From contig JADGOK010000060.1 in the NCBI GenBank assembly GCA_017882985.1, positions 1 to 6,224 of the forward strand: a stretch of 6,224 bases of DNA, in the 5' to 3' direction. How positions within the stretch are numbered: position 1 is the first letter of the stretch; each line of letters begins with the position of its first letter. Shown piece by piece: positions 1 to 5,763 of the stretch. The position numbers and the translations under genes were made by a program. Below the pieces are notes generated by a model that was given only the letters and a program-made list of their open reading frames with translations, did no database searches and had not been told where the DNA came from. The DNA comes from Acidimicrobiales bacterium. Its GTDB lineage: Bacteria > Actinomycetota > Acidimicrobiia > Acidimicrobiales > RAAP-2.

Positions 1-131
1 GACTCGTCGGGAACACGGCGGAGAACGACCCGTGCTTCGACGTGTTCCTCAAAGGAAAGTCCATGAGTTGAGCGATGGGCGGCGGGGAGCGTACCGTCGC
101 GGATCGCCTCGAGGAAGTCACGTCCGCTCAT
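1..131 (-). CDS. PaaI-like hotdog-fold thioesterase, N-terminal part (runs off left edge)
   Basis: On the minus strand an ATG at 131 opens a frame that stays open to the window edge (43 codons). GAGG at 139-142, 7 nt upstream, is a suitable ribosome binding site. The protein begins MSGRDFLEAIRDGTLP, which resembles the opening of many PaaI-type acyl-CoA thioesterases, and it continues into SFEEHVEARVVLRRVPDE, which fits the next strands of that fold. The family hydrolyses acyl-CoA thioesters in the cytoplasm. The catalytic region lies beyond the edge, so activity cannot be judged. The segment between these parts reads AAHRSTHGL in frame, while the neighbouring frame reads PPPIAQLMDF, which fits the family better. 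Two compensating single-base indels, in G runs at 84-87 and A runs at 56-58, would explain this. The assignment rests on pattern memory over a short stretch, so confidence is moderate. Confidence 0.5.
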   Translation of the reverse strand, partial: MSGRDFLEAIRDGTLPAAHRSTHGLSFEEHVEARVVLRRVPDE

Positions 132-140
132 CGCCGCGCC

Positions 141-359
141 TCGCGACGCCAGCGCCAGTGGGGCGACCAGTACGCGGCGCCCGACGGGCCGCCCATTTCG
201 TTGACGCACAAGAACTGCGGAGATGAGGCGCACGCCAATCTGGTGTGCAGCGAGTGCGGAGAGCCGATGGACGCGCGCAGTGTGCGCGCGGTCGCTGGCG
301 AGGGACGATGGGTCGGCGAGCACTCCCTGTTGGTCACGTCGACGCAAGTCATTCGGTGA
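141..359 (+). pseudogene. HxlR-family transcriptional regulator, C-terminal remnant lacking the winged helix
   Basis: The plus frame ending at the TGA at 357-359 carries RQWGDQY (from about 153), then SLTHKNCGDEAHANLVCSEC and GEPMDARSVRAVAGEG. This is the usual tail of actinobacterial HxlR regulators: a last helix with RQWGD, then a small cysteine-bearing segment with Cys codons at 216, 246 and 255. A complete member has a winged helix-turn-helix domain of roughly 100 residues before this tail, and no plus-strand frame upstream encodes one. An ATG at 75 is in frame but has no convincing ribosome binding site and lies antisense to the thioesterase start. I infer a 5'-truncated, non-functional copy that now abuts or contains the thioesterase leader. 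A misassembly or a short expressed fragment cannot be excluded. Confidence 0.55.
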
Positions 360-368
360 CGCCACTGC

Positions 369-387
369 CGTGACCGACTGAGTCACG
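369..387. terminator. Hairpin between convergent genes, possible terminator
   Basis: CGTGAC and GTCACG form a 6-bp perfect stem with a 7-nt loop, between the end of the HxlR remnant and the end of the DUF779 gene. A second short symmetric element, the 10-bp palindrome GAGAATTCTC, lies at 394-403. Neither hairpin is followed by a T run on either strand. A terminator role rests on the position between convergent genes and is tentative. Confidence 0.3.
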
Positions 388-422
388 AAGCGTGAGAATT
401 CTCGTTACGCCGTGACCGTGGG

Positions 423-809
423 TTACGAGTCAGCCGGGCTGGTCGCCAGTGCTTTCAGTTCGTCGGCGTCAAAGACTCTCGAGCGAATGACGAAGTGGCA
501 CTCGGGGCCGGCTGCGAGCGAGAATCCTTCGGGCTCGCCTTCGCTCACGTCGAGAATGATTTGGGTGTGCTTCCAAACCTCGAACTGTCGGTGGTCGATA
601 TAGAACGAACAACCGCCCACGGTGTCAAGCTTGACGTCGTGGTCACCGACGATGAATTCCCCGTCTCGAAAACACAACGGAAGACTCCCGTCGCAGCATC
701 CGCCCGATTGGAAGAACATCACCGGACCCACGTCGGCGACCACGCGCGCAATAGCCCCCAGTGCCGCGGCGGTTGCTTGGACACGCCGCGGCACTGGGGA
801 TCGGTTCAC
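423..809 (-). CDS. DUF779 family protein, aldehyde dehydrogenase-associated
   Basis: This is a 128-residue protein of the DUF779 family, whose biochemical role I do not know. Its signature is intact: GPVMFFQSGGCCDGS (residues 28-42) with the Cys38-Cys39 pair and Cys46, then GEFIVGDHDVKL (50-61), FYIDHRQFEVWKHTQIILDV (69-88), GFSL (95-98) and RSRVF (109-113). There is no signal peptide or membrane segment, so it is probably cytoplasmic. The start is a GTG at 809, only 13 nt after the aldehyde dehydrogenase stop. The ribosome binding site there is weak, which suggests translational coupling; a second in-frame GTG at residue 6 is also possible. Side-by-side ALDH and DUF779 genes recur in other bacteria (for example Rv0458/Rv0459 of Mycobacterium tuberculosis, from memory), so it likely assists or regulates that enzyme. 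The double cysteine could bind metal or react with aldehyde; that is inference. Confidence 0.9.
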   Translation of the reverse strand: MNRSPVPRRVQATAAALGAIARVVADVGPVMFFQSGGCCDGSLPLCFRDGEFIVGDHDVKLDTVGGCSFYIDHRQFEVWKHTQIILDVSEGEPEGFSLAAGPECHFVIRSRVFDADELKALATSPADS

Positions 810-822
810 GAAGTTGCTCGGA

Positions 823-2397
823 CTAAAAGAAGCCGAGCGGCTTCGTGCTGTAGCTCACCAACAGGTTCTTGGTCTGGGAGTAGTGCTCGAGCATCATCTG
901 GTGGTTCTCTCGTCCCACGCCCGAGATCTTGTAGCCGCCAAAGGCGGCGCCGGCCGGGTACAGGTGGTAGCAGTTCGTCCACACTCGTCCCGCTTGAATG
1001 CCTCGTCCCATCCGGTAGGCGCGGTTCCCGTCGCGCGTCCACACGCCCGCACCGAGTCCGTACAACGTGTCGTTGGCGATCTCCAACGCCTGCGCCTCGT
1101 CCTTGAACGTCGTGACCGCGAGGACGGGTCCGAAGATCTCCTCCTGGAAGACCCGCATCTTGTTGTGGCCCTTCAAGATGGTGGGCTCGAAGTAGTAGCC
1201 GTTCTCCAGGTCACCGCCGAGGTGGGCCGCCTTGCCGCCAATAAGGCACTCGGCGCCTTCGAGCAGTCCGATCTCGACGTAGGAGGTGATCTTCTCCATC
1301 TGCTGCTTGGACACTTGGGCACCCAGCATGGTCGTCGGGTCCAGCGGGTTGCCTTGCGTGATCTTCTCGATTCGAGCGAGGCAACGCTCCATGAACCGGT
1401 CGTAGATCGACTCTTCAATGAGTGCGCGTGACGGGCACGTGCAAACCTCGCCCTTGTTGAAGGCGTACAGGACGAGCCCTTCGATCGCCTTGTCCAAGAA
1501 GTCGTCGTCGGCGTCCATCACGTCGGCGAAGAAGATGTTGGGCGACTTCCCGCCGAGCTCGACGGTCGAAGGAATCAGGTTCTGCGCGGCGTACTGCATG
1601 ATCAGTCGTCCGGTCGTCGTCTCGCCGGTGAAGCCAATCTTGGCAATACGTGGACTCGACGCGAGTGCCTTGCCGATTTCGGCACCGGGACCCGTGATGA
1701 TGTTGAGCACGCCCGGCGGCACGACGTCTTGGAGCAGTTCGGCCAGTTTGAGGATTGACCAGGGGGTTGGCGAGGCGGGCTTTACGACCGTGCAGTTACC
1801 CGCAGCGAGTGCCGGGGCGATCTTCCAGGCCGCCATCAACAAGGGGAAGTTGAAAGGGATGATCTGGCCGATGACGCCGAGCGGCTCGTGGAAGTGGTAC
1901 GCGACGGTGTCCTTGTCGATCTCGGTGGAACGACCTTCGAGCGAGCGGGTGGCACCGGCGAAGTAGCGGAAGTGGTCGACGGCGAGGGGAATGTCGGCGG
2001 CCAGGGTCTCGCGCACCGGCTTGCCGTTCTCCCAGCTCTCGGCGACCGCCAGCATCTGCAGGTTCGCCTCGATCACGTCGGCGATCTTGTTGAGCACCGC
2101 GGCGCGTTCGGTCAGTGACGTTTCGCCCCAGGCCTTGCGGGCGGCGTGTGCGGCGTCCAGCGCCAATTCGACGTCCTCGGCCGTCGAGCGTGCGACGTCA
2201 CAAAAGACCTTGCCGTTGACTGGTGACACGTTGGCCATGTACTCACCACGAACCGGCGCCACCCACTTTCCGCCGATGAAGTTCTCGTAGCGGGGCAAGA
2301 GCGTGACGACACTGCCGGGCTGTCCGGGGGCGGCGAAGACGCCGTTTTTTGGGCCCGTGGCCTCTCCTGCTACTTCAATGTCGAGTACGTCCGTCAT
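823..2397 (-). CDS. NAD-dependent aldehyde dehydrogenase, ExaC/AldB type
   Basis: This 524-residue enzyme oxidises aldehydes, most likely acetaldehyde or other short-chain aldehydes, to carboxylic acids with NAD(P)+ in the cytoplasm. Visible ALDH landmarks are PFNFP with Asn183 (oxyanion hole), KPAS (206-209, cofactor contact), GFTGETTTG (255-263), VELGGKSPN with the general base Glu280, GEVCTCPSR with nucleophile Cys319, and EEIFGPV (419-425). The GEVCTCPSR variant, [12 protein letters not shown] (471-482) and the ending KPLGFF are typical of the ExaC/AldB/acetaldehyde dehydrogenase branch. The start is the ATG at 2397, with GGAGG 5 nt upstream; a TTG at 2424 would only add nine unsupported residues. 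It is co-transcribed with DUF779 and divergent from a zinc alcohol dehydrogenase, which fits a two-step alcohol-to-acid pathway. Length is normal for the branch and no key residue is missing. Exact substrate is not shown by sequence. Confidence 0.95.
   Translation of the reverse strand: MTDVLDIEVAGEATGPKNGVFAAPGQPGSVVTLLPRYENFIGGKWVAPVRGEYMANVSPVNGKVFCDVARSTAEDVELALDAAHAARKAWGETSLTERAAVLNKIADVIEANLQMLAVAESWENGKPVRETLAADIPLAVDHFRYFAGATRSLEGRSTEIDKDTVAYHFHEPLGVIGQIIPFNFPLLMAAWKIAPALAAGNCTVVKPASPTPWSILKLAELLQDVVPPGVLNIITGPGAEIGKALASSPRIAKIGFTGETTTGRLIMQYAAQNLIPSTVELGGKSPNIFFADVMDADDDFLDKAIEGLVLYAFNKGEVCTCPSRALIEESIYDRFMERCLARIEKITQGNPLDPTTMLGAQVSKQQMEKITSYVEIGLLEGAECLIGGKAAHLGGDLENGYYFEPTILKGHNKMRVFQEEIFGPVLAVTTFKDEAQALEIANDTLYGLGAGVWTRDGNRAYRMGRGIQAGRVWTNCYHLYPAGAAFGGYKISGVGRENHQMMLEHYSQTKNLLVSYSTKPLGFF
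825..844 (-). terminator. Intrinsic-terminator-like hairpin overlapping the aldehyde dehydrogenase stop
   Basis: On the minus strand GAAGCCG, CT, CGGCTTC forms a perfect 7-bp inverted repeat (physically a 6-bp stem with a GCTC tetraloop), immediately followed by TTTT and then the final AG of the stop codon. The stem consists of the codons for KPLGF. A GC-rich stem plus a T tract is the classic rho-independent layout. It lies upstream of the DUF779 start, so it would act as a partial attenuator or as a site that fixes an mRNA 3' end. The amino acid ending is common in the family, so chance is possible. Confidence 0.45.
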
Positions 2398-2402
2398 GCG
2401 AT

Positions 2403-2407
2403 CCTCC
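2403..2407 (-). promoter_or_regulatory. Ribosome binding site of the aldehyde dehydrogenase gene
   Basis: GGAGG on the minus strand lies 5 nt upstream of the ATG at 2397. It decides that start over the in-frame TTG at 2424. Confidence 0.75.
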
Positions 2408-2568
2408 ACGTTCCGAGGTGGCAAGCACCACCACTGTCAGCATGGGCGTGTCGGGCGACGATCAACAGTGTCCGAAGTCACATTTTACGGCAACGTCAAC
2501 AGAGCCCTTGGACCTTTGCCGATCGCGTGGCGCTGCGCCATGGTAGGACGGTACCCGCGTGACGGAAC

Positions 2569-2573
2569 GGAGG
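2569..2573 (+). promoter_or_regulatory. Ribosome binding site of the alcohol dehydrogenase gene
   Basis: GGAGG lies 8 nt before the GTG at 2582, but 14 nt before the ATG at 2588 and 29 nt before the ATG at 2603. The spacing favours the GTG as the start. Confidence 0.65.
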
Positions 2574-2581
2574 ATAGTGCG

Positions 2582-3601
2582 GTGTCAATGAACCAAACGA
2601 CCATGGAGGTCTGGGCTGTTGCGACGCCCGGGCCGATCGATTCGCATCCCCTGGTGCGCATGGAGCGTGCGGCACCGTCGCCGGGACCTGGTCAGGTTCG
2701 CCTGCGGGTTTCAACCTGTGGCGTCTGTCGAACGGATCTCCATTTGGCTGAGGGTGATCTGACCCCGAGGCGTCCGCTCGTCGTACCGGGCCACGAGATC
2801 GTGGGCCTCGTGGACCAGTGTGGTGAAGGCGTCACCCGCTTCAACGTGGGCGATCGCCTCGGCGCCGCCTGGCTCGCGCGAACCTGTGGACAGTGTCGCT
2901 ACTGCCTGGGCGGGCGCGAGAATCTCTGCACGTCGCCGACCTTCACGGGTTGGGACCGTGACGGAGGCTACGCGCCGTACGTGCTCGTTGACGAGGACTT
3001 CGCGTACGCCTTGCCCGAGGGATTCGACGATATTCACGCCGCACCGTTGCTGTGCGCGGGCATCATTGGTTTCCGCGCGCTTCGCCGCGCTGATCTCCCG
3101 CCCGCCGGACGGCTCGGGATCTACGGATTCGGAGGGTCGGCGCACCTCACCGCACAGATCGCCCTCGCTGAGGGAGCCACCGTGCACGTGATGACCCGCT
3201 CACCCGAGGCGCGCGAACTGGCGTTGGCACTGGGCGCGTCGAGCGTCGGCGATGCCGGTGACCCGCCTCCGGAACGTCTTGACGCGGCAATACTCTTTGC
3301 CCCCGTCGGCACGTTGGTGCCGCTGGCGCTCGCGGCCCTCGATCGAGGGGGGACGTTGGCCGTCGCGGGAATCTATCTGAGCGATATCCCGGTTCTCAAC
3401 TACGAGCAGCACCTCTTCCAAGAAAGGACGTTGCGAAGTGTGACGGCCAATACCCGTGACGACGGTCGCGACTTCCTCCAGACGGCCGCGCGGATCGGGT
3501 TGAAGACGACGGTGAGCCCGTACCACTGGGACCAGGCCAACGAGGCGCTCCGCGACCTCGCCCACGATCGAGTCAATGGGGCCGCGGTTCTCACGTTGTA
3601 G
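2582..3601 (+). CDS. Zinc-dependent alcohol dehydrogenase (medium-chain dehydrogenase/reductase)
   Basis: This 339-residue medium-chain dehydrogenase interconverts alcohols and aldehydes with NAD(P)(H) in the cytoplasm. Catalytic zinc ligands are visible as Cys49 in CGVCRTDLH, His71 in VPGHE and Cys158 in APLLCAG. The structural zinc is held by Cys102, Cys105, Cys108 and Cys116 in CGQCRYCLGGRENLC. The Rossmann nucleotide loop reads GIYGFGGSAH (179-188). The RSVTANTRDDGRDFL stretch (285-299) is typical of the actinobacterial AdhA-like branch. The start chosen is GTG at 2582 because of the GGAGG 8 nt upstream; the frame is open further upstream to 2303, but that part is antisense to the aldehyde dehydrogenase and lacks homology. 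The divergent aldehyde dehydrogenase suggests the two act in sequence on the same alcohol. Substrate and NAD versus NADP preference cannot be read with certainty. Confidence 0.93.
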   Translation: MSMNQTTMEVWAVATPGPIDSHPLVRMERAAPSPGPGQVRLRVSTCGVCRTDLHLAEGDLTPRRPLVVPGHEIVGLVDQCGEGVTRFNVGDRLGAAWLARTCGQCRYCLGGRENLCTSPTFTGWDRDGGYAPYVLVDEDFAYALPEGFDDIHAAPLLCAGIIGFRALRRADLPPAGRLGIYGFGGSAHLTAQIALAEGATVHVMTRSPEARELALALGASSVGDAGDPPPERLDAAILFAPVGTLVPLALAALDRGGTLAVAGIYLSDIPVLNYEQHLFQERTLRSVTANTRDDGRDFLQTAARIGLKTTVSPYHWDQANEALRDLAHDRVNGAAVLTL

Positions 3602-3773
3602 CGCCCGCGTTCTCGAAGCGGCGGTAGTTCCTGGATGACGCGAACAGGGGGTTCACGCGGCCATTTCACGACTTACGCCTCAGATCCGGTCGACCGAAAG
3701 GTTTCGACCTCGCGCGACATGATGTAGGTGGAACCGGTCGCGTCATTCGACCGGTCAGACGAGGGGACGTTCG
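3602..3773 (+). promoter_or_regulatory. Intergenic region upstream of the secreted protein gene, with GACCGG palindromes
   Basis: The 172 bp hold two symmetric elements built on the same half-site. One is the perfect palindrome CGGTCGACCG at 3687-3696. The other is the inverted repeat ACCGGTCG (3733-3740), a 7-nt spacer, and CGACCGGT (3748-3755). Their centres are about 52 bp apart, close to five helical turns. A weak promoter-like pair, TTCGAC (3703-3708) and TAGGTG (3725-3730) with a 16-nt spacer, lies between them. The region ends with the ribosome binding site GAGGGG at 3761-3766, 7 nt before the ATG. A dimeric regulator binding both elements is a reasonable inference; alternatively the second repeat forms a hairpin in the leader mRNA. 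Near the alcohol dehydrogenase end only a weak bulged hairpin is seen (about 3639-3659), with no T run. Confidence 0.45.
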
Positions 3774-4628
3774 ATGACTGCACTGCGCGGCTCGTCAAAC
3801 CGGGTCACGAACAACCGACGGCGCTCTCGAGCCGGGCGGTGGGCGCTGGTGGTCGTTACGGCGAGCACGGTGGGTCTCGTCGCGTCGCCGTCGTGGGCTT
3901 CGTCCAGAGTCGAGGCGCACGTCGTCAACGCGCCGTGCTCATTGACGCAGATCAAACTCATCGTGTCGACGGACCAGCCGCAGTACGGTCCGGGCGCGAT
4001 CGTGAAGATGACGGCGTCGATGCGCAACACGTCACCTCGGTCCTGCACCATCGCCATGGGGCCGAGTTCACCGACGTTCACGGTTCTCAACAGTCACGGC
4101 GTGGTCGTCTGGAGCAGATGCGGCGTCAACAGTGGTCTTGCGGCGTGCCCACAATTCCTCGCACTGCGCACGCTCGCGCCGGGCGTGGTGGTGCGCGTGG
4201 GTGCGACGTGGGACCAACGATCGGGCACACCGTTGCGTCGCGTGGCCCCGGGCACGTACCGTGCGCGTGCTCGATTCGCCCGCGGCACCCTCAGCGCTTC
4301 CACGCCGTTTGGCATCGTGACGTCCTCGGCGCCACGGACGATCCTCGCGAGCCAAACGGAGAGCGGCGATCACTTCGTTCTCCGCCGCGGCGACCACCTG
4401 ATCGTTCGACTCGCGAGTTCGTCGCTCTACACGTGGAGTGCCCCGACCTCATCAAACGACGCGGTACTGCGACGTTCCACTGCGACGTCGGGCGCGTCGG
4501 CGTCCGCGACGTTCATCGCTTTCGCCACCGGTCAGGTTGAGGTGAGGGCGGTGGACAATCCGACCTGTTACCCGCAGTGCCTGCCGCCGAGCCGGCTCTT
4601 CGTCATCACGGTGCGCGTCACGGCCTGA
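3774..4628 (+). CDS. Secreted two-domain beta-rich protein of unknown function
   Basis: This 284-residue protein has an N-terminal signal: an Arg-rich n-region (NRRRSRAGR, residues 14-22), a hydrophobic core (about 23-37) and a likely signal peptidase I site after SWA (Ala42). No lipobox is seen. The mature part divides in two. Residues about 58-180 resemble BsuPI/intracellular proteinase inhibitor-like beta domains (YGPGAIVKMTASMRNTS, VVVWSRC, LAPGVVVRVGATWDQ, VAPGTYRARARF). Residues about 190-284 form a second beta-rich unit starting LRRGDHLIVRL and ending in CYPQC and RLFVITVRV, a pattern I recall from other actinobacterial exported proteins and loosely similar to chagasin-type inhibitor folds. 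Mature cysteines are 55, 91, 116, 125, 265 and 269, enough for three disulfides. GAGGGG 7 nt before the ATG supports the start. It stands alone, convergent with the YbjQ gene. Protease inhibition or cell-surface binding is speculative. Confidence 0.8.
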   Translation: MTALRGSSNRVTNNRRRSRAGRWALVVVTASTVGLVASPSWASSRVEAHVVNAPCSLTQIKLIVSTDQPQYGPGAIVKMTASMRNTSPRSCTIAMGPSSPTFTVLNSHGVVVWSRCGVNSGLAACPQFLALRTLAPGVVVRVGATWDQRSGTPLRRVAPGTYRARARFARGTLSASTPFGIVTSSAPRTILASQTESGDHFVLRRGDHLIVRLASSSLYTWSAPTSSNDAVLRRSTATSGASASATFIAFATGQVEVRAVDNPTCYPQCLPPSRLFVITVRVTA

Positions 4629-4636
4629 GCAGGCCG
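4621..4636. terminator. Hairpin overlapping the stop of the secreted protein gene
   Basis: CGGCCT, GAGC, AGGCCG is a perfect 6-bp stem with a 4-nt loop that includes the TGA stop. A T-rich patch (TTGTTT) follows only after about ten further bases on the plus strand. It lies in the 39-bp gap between convergent genes and may terminate plus-strand transcription. The distance to the T patch makes this uncertain. Confidence 0.35.
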
Positions 4637-4667
4637 CGACGCGGGGTTGTTTGATGTCGCCGAGGAT

Positions 4668-4991
4668 TTAGGCGAGCTGCTCGACGACGACTGCGGTGCC
4701 GTAGGCCAGGATCTCTTGAAACGACGTCATCAGTTCATTCGAGTCGTAGCGCATCGCCAGTACCGCGTTCGCGCCCATGGCTTGGGCCGCCTCGGTGAGA
4801 CGCGTGAGAGCCTCGTGGCGTGACTCTTGGAGTTGGCGGGTGAGACCGCGAAGTTCGCCACCGCCCAGCGCCTTGAGCGACGCGCCGATCTGTGCGCCGA
4901 CGTTGCGTGTGCGAACGGTGAGGCCGTTCACTTCGCCGAGGACCTGAGTGACTCTGTACCCGGGCAGATCATTGGTTGTGACAATCAACAT
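4668..4991 (-). CDS. YbjQ/UPF0145 family protein
   Basis: This 107-residue protein matches the YbjQ/UPF0145 family (putative heavy-metal-binding domain). Characteristic parts are the opening MLIVTTNDLPGYRVTQVLGEVNGLTVR-type strand pattern (residues 1-27), the central helix region with ELRGLTRQLQESRHEALTRL (46-65), AAQAMGANAVLAMRYDSNEL (68-87) and the ending EILAYGTAVVVEQL (93-106). Members are small cytoplasmic proteins that form pentameric rings in solved structures, as I recall; their role is not established. Length is normal. The ATG at 4991 has AAGGAG (4998-5003) 6 nt upstream, a strong ribosome binding site. It lies 106 bp downstream of the O-methyltransferase on the same strand, so it may have its own promoter (see the repeats at 5030-5096). 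No metal resistance gene is nearby to suggest a role. Confidence 0.9.
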   Translation of the reverse strand: MLIVTTNDLPGYRVTQVLGEVNGLTVRTRNVGAQIGASLKALGGGELRGLTRQLQESRHEALTRLTEAAQAMGANAVLAMRYDSNELMTSFQEILAYGTAVVVEQLA

Positions 4992-5018
4992 GAGGTTCTC
5001 CTTCTCGTCTTCACGTCA

Positions 5019-5096
5019 ACCCTAAGCCAAATCGACCGCGAACGTCCCGGGCGCAACGTCATCGAATTTCGGACCGCCGCTACGAATCGACCGCGA
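5019..5096 (-). promoter_or_regulatory. Putative promoter/operator of the YbjQ gene with a 12-bp direct repeat
   Basis: The sequence TCGCGGTCGATT (minus strand) occurs exactly twice, at 5085-5096 and 5030-5041, 55 bp apart and so near five helical turns. On the minus strand GGGACG (5043-5048) and TAGGGT (5019-5024) are 18 nt apart and could serve as -35 and -10 elements; the second repeat copy would then lie in the spacer, a position typical for repressor sites. The promoter match is weak and the repeat function is inferred. Confidence 0.3.
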
Positions 5097-5097
5097 T

Positions 5098-5688
5098 CTA
5101 CAGCTTGCGACAGACCAACTCGCCCTTCGCGATCGGCACAACGAGCGCGTCGACGCGGCGGTCACCAAGCGCGCGATCGATGAGAGGTTGCAGGGTCGCG
5201 GCGTGATTGATGGCGTTGTCGGCAACGAGGAGACCACCCGGTACCAAGCGAGGAACGATCGCGTCGTAACACGATTCATAGACTTCCTTTTCGGCGTCGA
5301 GGAAGCAGAACGCCACGTCGCCCAACTGATCGACGTGGTTGAGGAAATCTCCTTCGACGAGGCGTACGACGTCGCCAATCTGCGCTGACTCGATCGTCTC
5401 TCTCGCCATGACCGCCTTCGAAGCGAGTACTTCGAACGTGGTGAGGATTCGGTCTCGCTCTCGACAGGCCAGCGCGATCCACATCGACGAGTATCCGGCA
5501 CTGGTGCCGATCTCAATCCAGCCGCCCGGTGGTGCCGACGCCGCGAGCAGGCCGAGGAACTGACCGGTCTCGGGTGGAACCTGACGCAACCGATCGAGCC
5601 GTGGCGTTCCGTCAATGCGATCGCGTGCGTCGCGAACTTCCAATTCACGCATTCTCAAGGTCATGGGACGGGGGATGGCGTGAAACAT
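5098..5688 (-). CDS. SAM-dependent O-methyltransferase (class I, methyltransferase 3-like)
   Basis: This 196-residue enzyme transfers a methyl group from S-adenosylmethionine, probably to a hydroxyl of a small aromatic or catechol-like substrate, in the cytoplasm. The SAM-binding motif I is [18 protein letters not shown] (57-74), followed by an acidic residue in TTFEV (Glu86), FLDAEKEVY (129-137) with Asp131, and [12 protein letters not shown] (151-162), whose Asp157-Asn158 match the divalent metal ligands of the catechol O-methyltransferase/caffeoyl-CoA type. Length is slightly short of the usual 210-230 residues but all core motifs are present. The ATG at 5688 is preceded by AAAGGA, close to the start (about 4 nt); a later ATG at 5664 has no such site. 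It lies 75 bp downstream of the mycothiol-dependent isomerase family gene on the same strand, and the two may share a transcript. The substrate is unknown. Confidence 0.88.
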   Translation of the reverse strand: MFHAIPRPMTLRMRELEVRDARDRIDGTPRLDRLRQVPPETGQFLGLLAASAPPGGWIEIGTSAGYSSMWIALACRERDRILTTFEVLASKAVMARETIESAQIGDVVRLVEGDFLNHVDQLGDVAFCFLDAEKEVYESCYDAIVPRLVPGGLLVADNAINHAATLQPLIDRALGDRRVDALVVPIAKGELVCRKL

Positions 5689-5763
5689 GTCATCCTTTCT
5701 TCCGTCACGACGTTGGGCAACTGTTCTACGGCGCCAACTCGCGACGTCCGACGCATTCCTCGC

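Larger units (their letters stand above)
2398..2581. promoter_or_regulatory. Shared divergent control region of aldehyde and alcohol dehydrogenases
   Basis: The 184 bp between the two divergent starts must hold both promoters. Features seen: a direct repeat TCAACAGTGTCC (2462-2473) and TCAACAGAGCCC (2496-2507), 10 of 12 bases identical and 34 bp apart; an inverted pair CACTGT (2432-2437) and ACAGTG (2465-2470); and a near-perfect palindrome TGGCGC-T-GCGCCA (2528-2540). These are candidate operator sites that could co-regulate both genes in response to alcohol or aldehyde. I find no clear -35/-10 pair on either strand. The function of each motif is inference. Confidence 0.5.

Noticed and set aside
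394..403. Palindrome GAGAATTCTC as an operator
   Set aside because: It lies between convergent gene ends where no promoter is expected, and is short enough to arise by chance.
622..1431. A 269-codon plus-strand open frame antisense to the aldehyde dehydrogenase
   Set aside because: It mirrors the codon structure of a clearly real ALDH on the other strand, has no recognisable domain and no ribosome binding site.
2303..2581. Extended N-terminus for the alcohol dehydrogenase
   Set aside because: The frame is open, but the added residues overlap the aldehyde dehydrogenase 5' end, lack homology and would bypass the strong GGAGG site before the GTG at 2582.
3639..3659. Hairpin after the alcohol dehydrogenase as a terminator
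   Set aside because: The stem is only four pairs plus a bulged extension (GAAC/GTTC) and no T run follows.
3774..3899. Twin-arginine (Tat) export signal in the secreted protein
   Set aside because: Several arginines precede the hydrophobic core, but the SRRxFLK consensus is absent, so an ordinary Sec signal is the simpler reading.
3728..4540. A 270-codon plus-strand open frame overlapping the secreted protein
   Set aside because: It is an out-of-frame shadow in GC-rich DNA, Arg-rich and without domain signature. The frame starting at 3774 has a signal peptide, a ribosome binding site and plausible domains.
5022..5648. A 208-codon minus-strand frame overlapping the O-methyltransferase
   Set aside because: It is Ser/Arg-rich and has no motifs, while the overlapping frame carries complete SAM-binding and metal-binding motifs.
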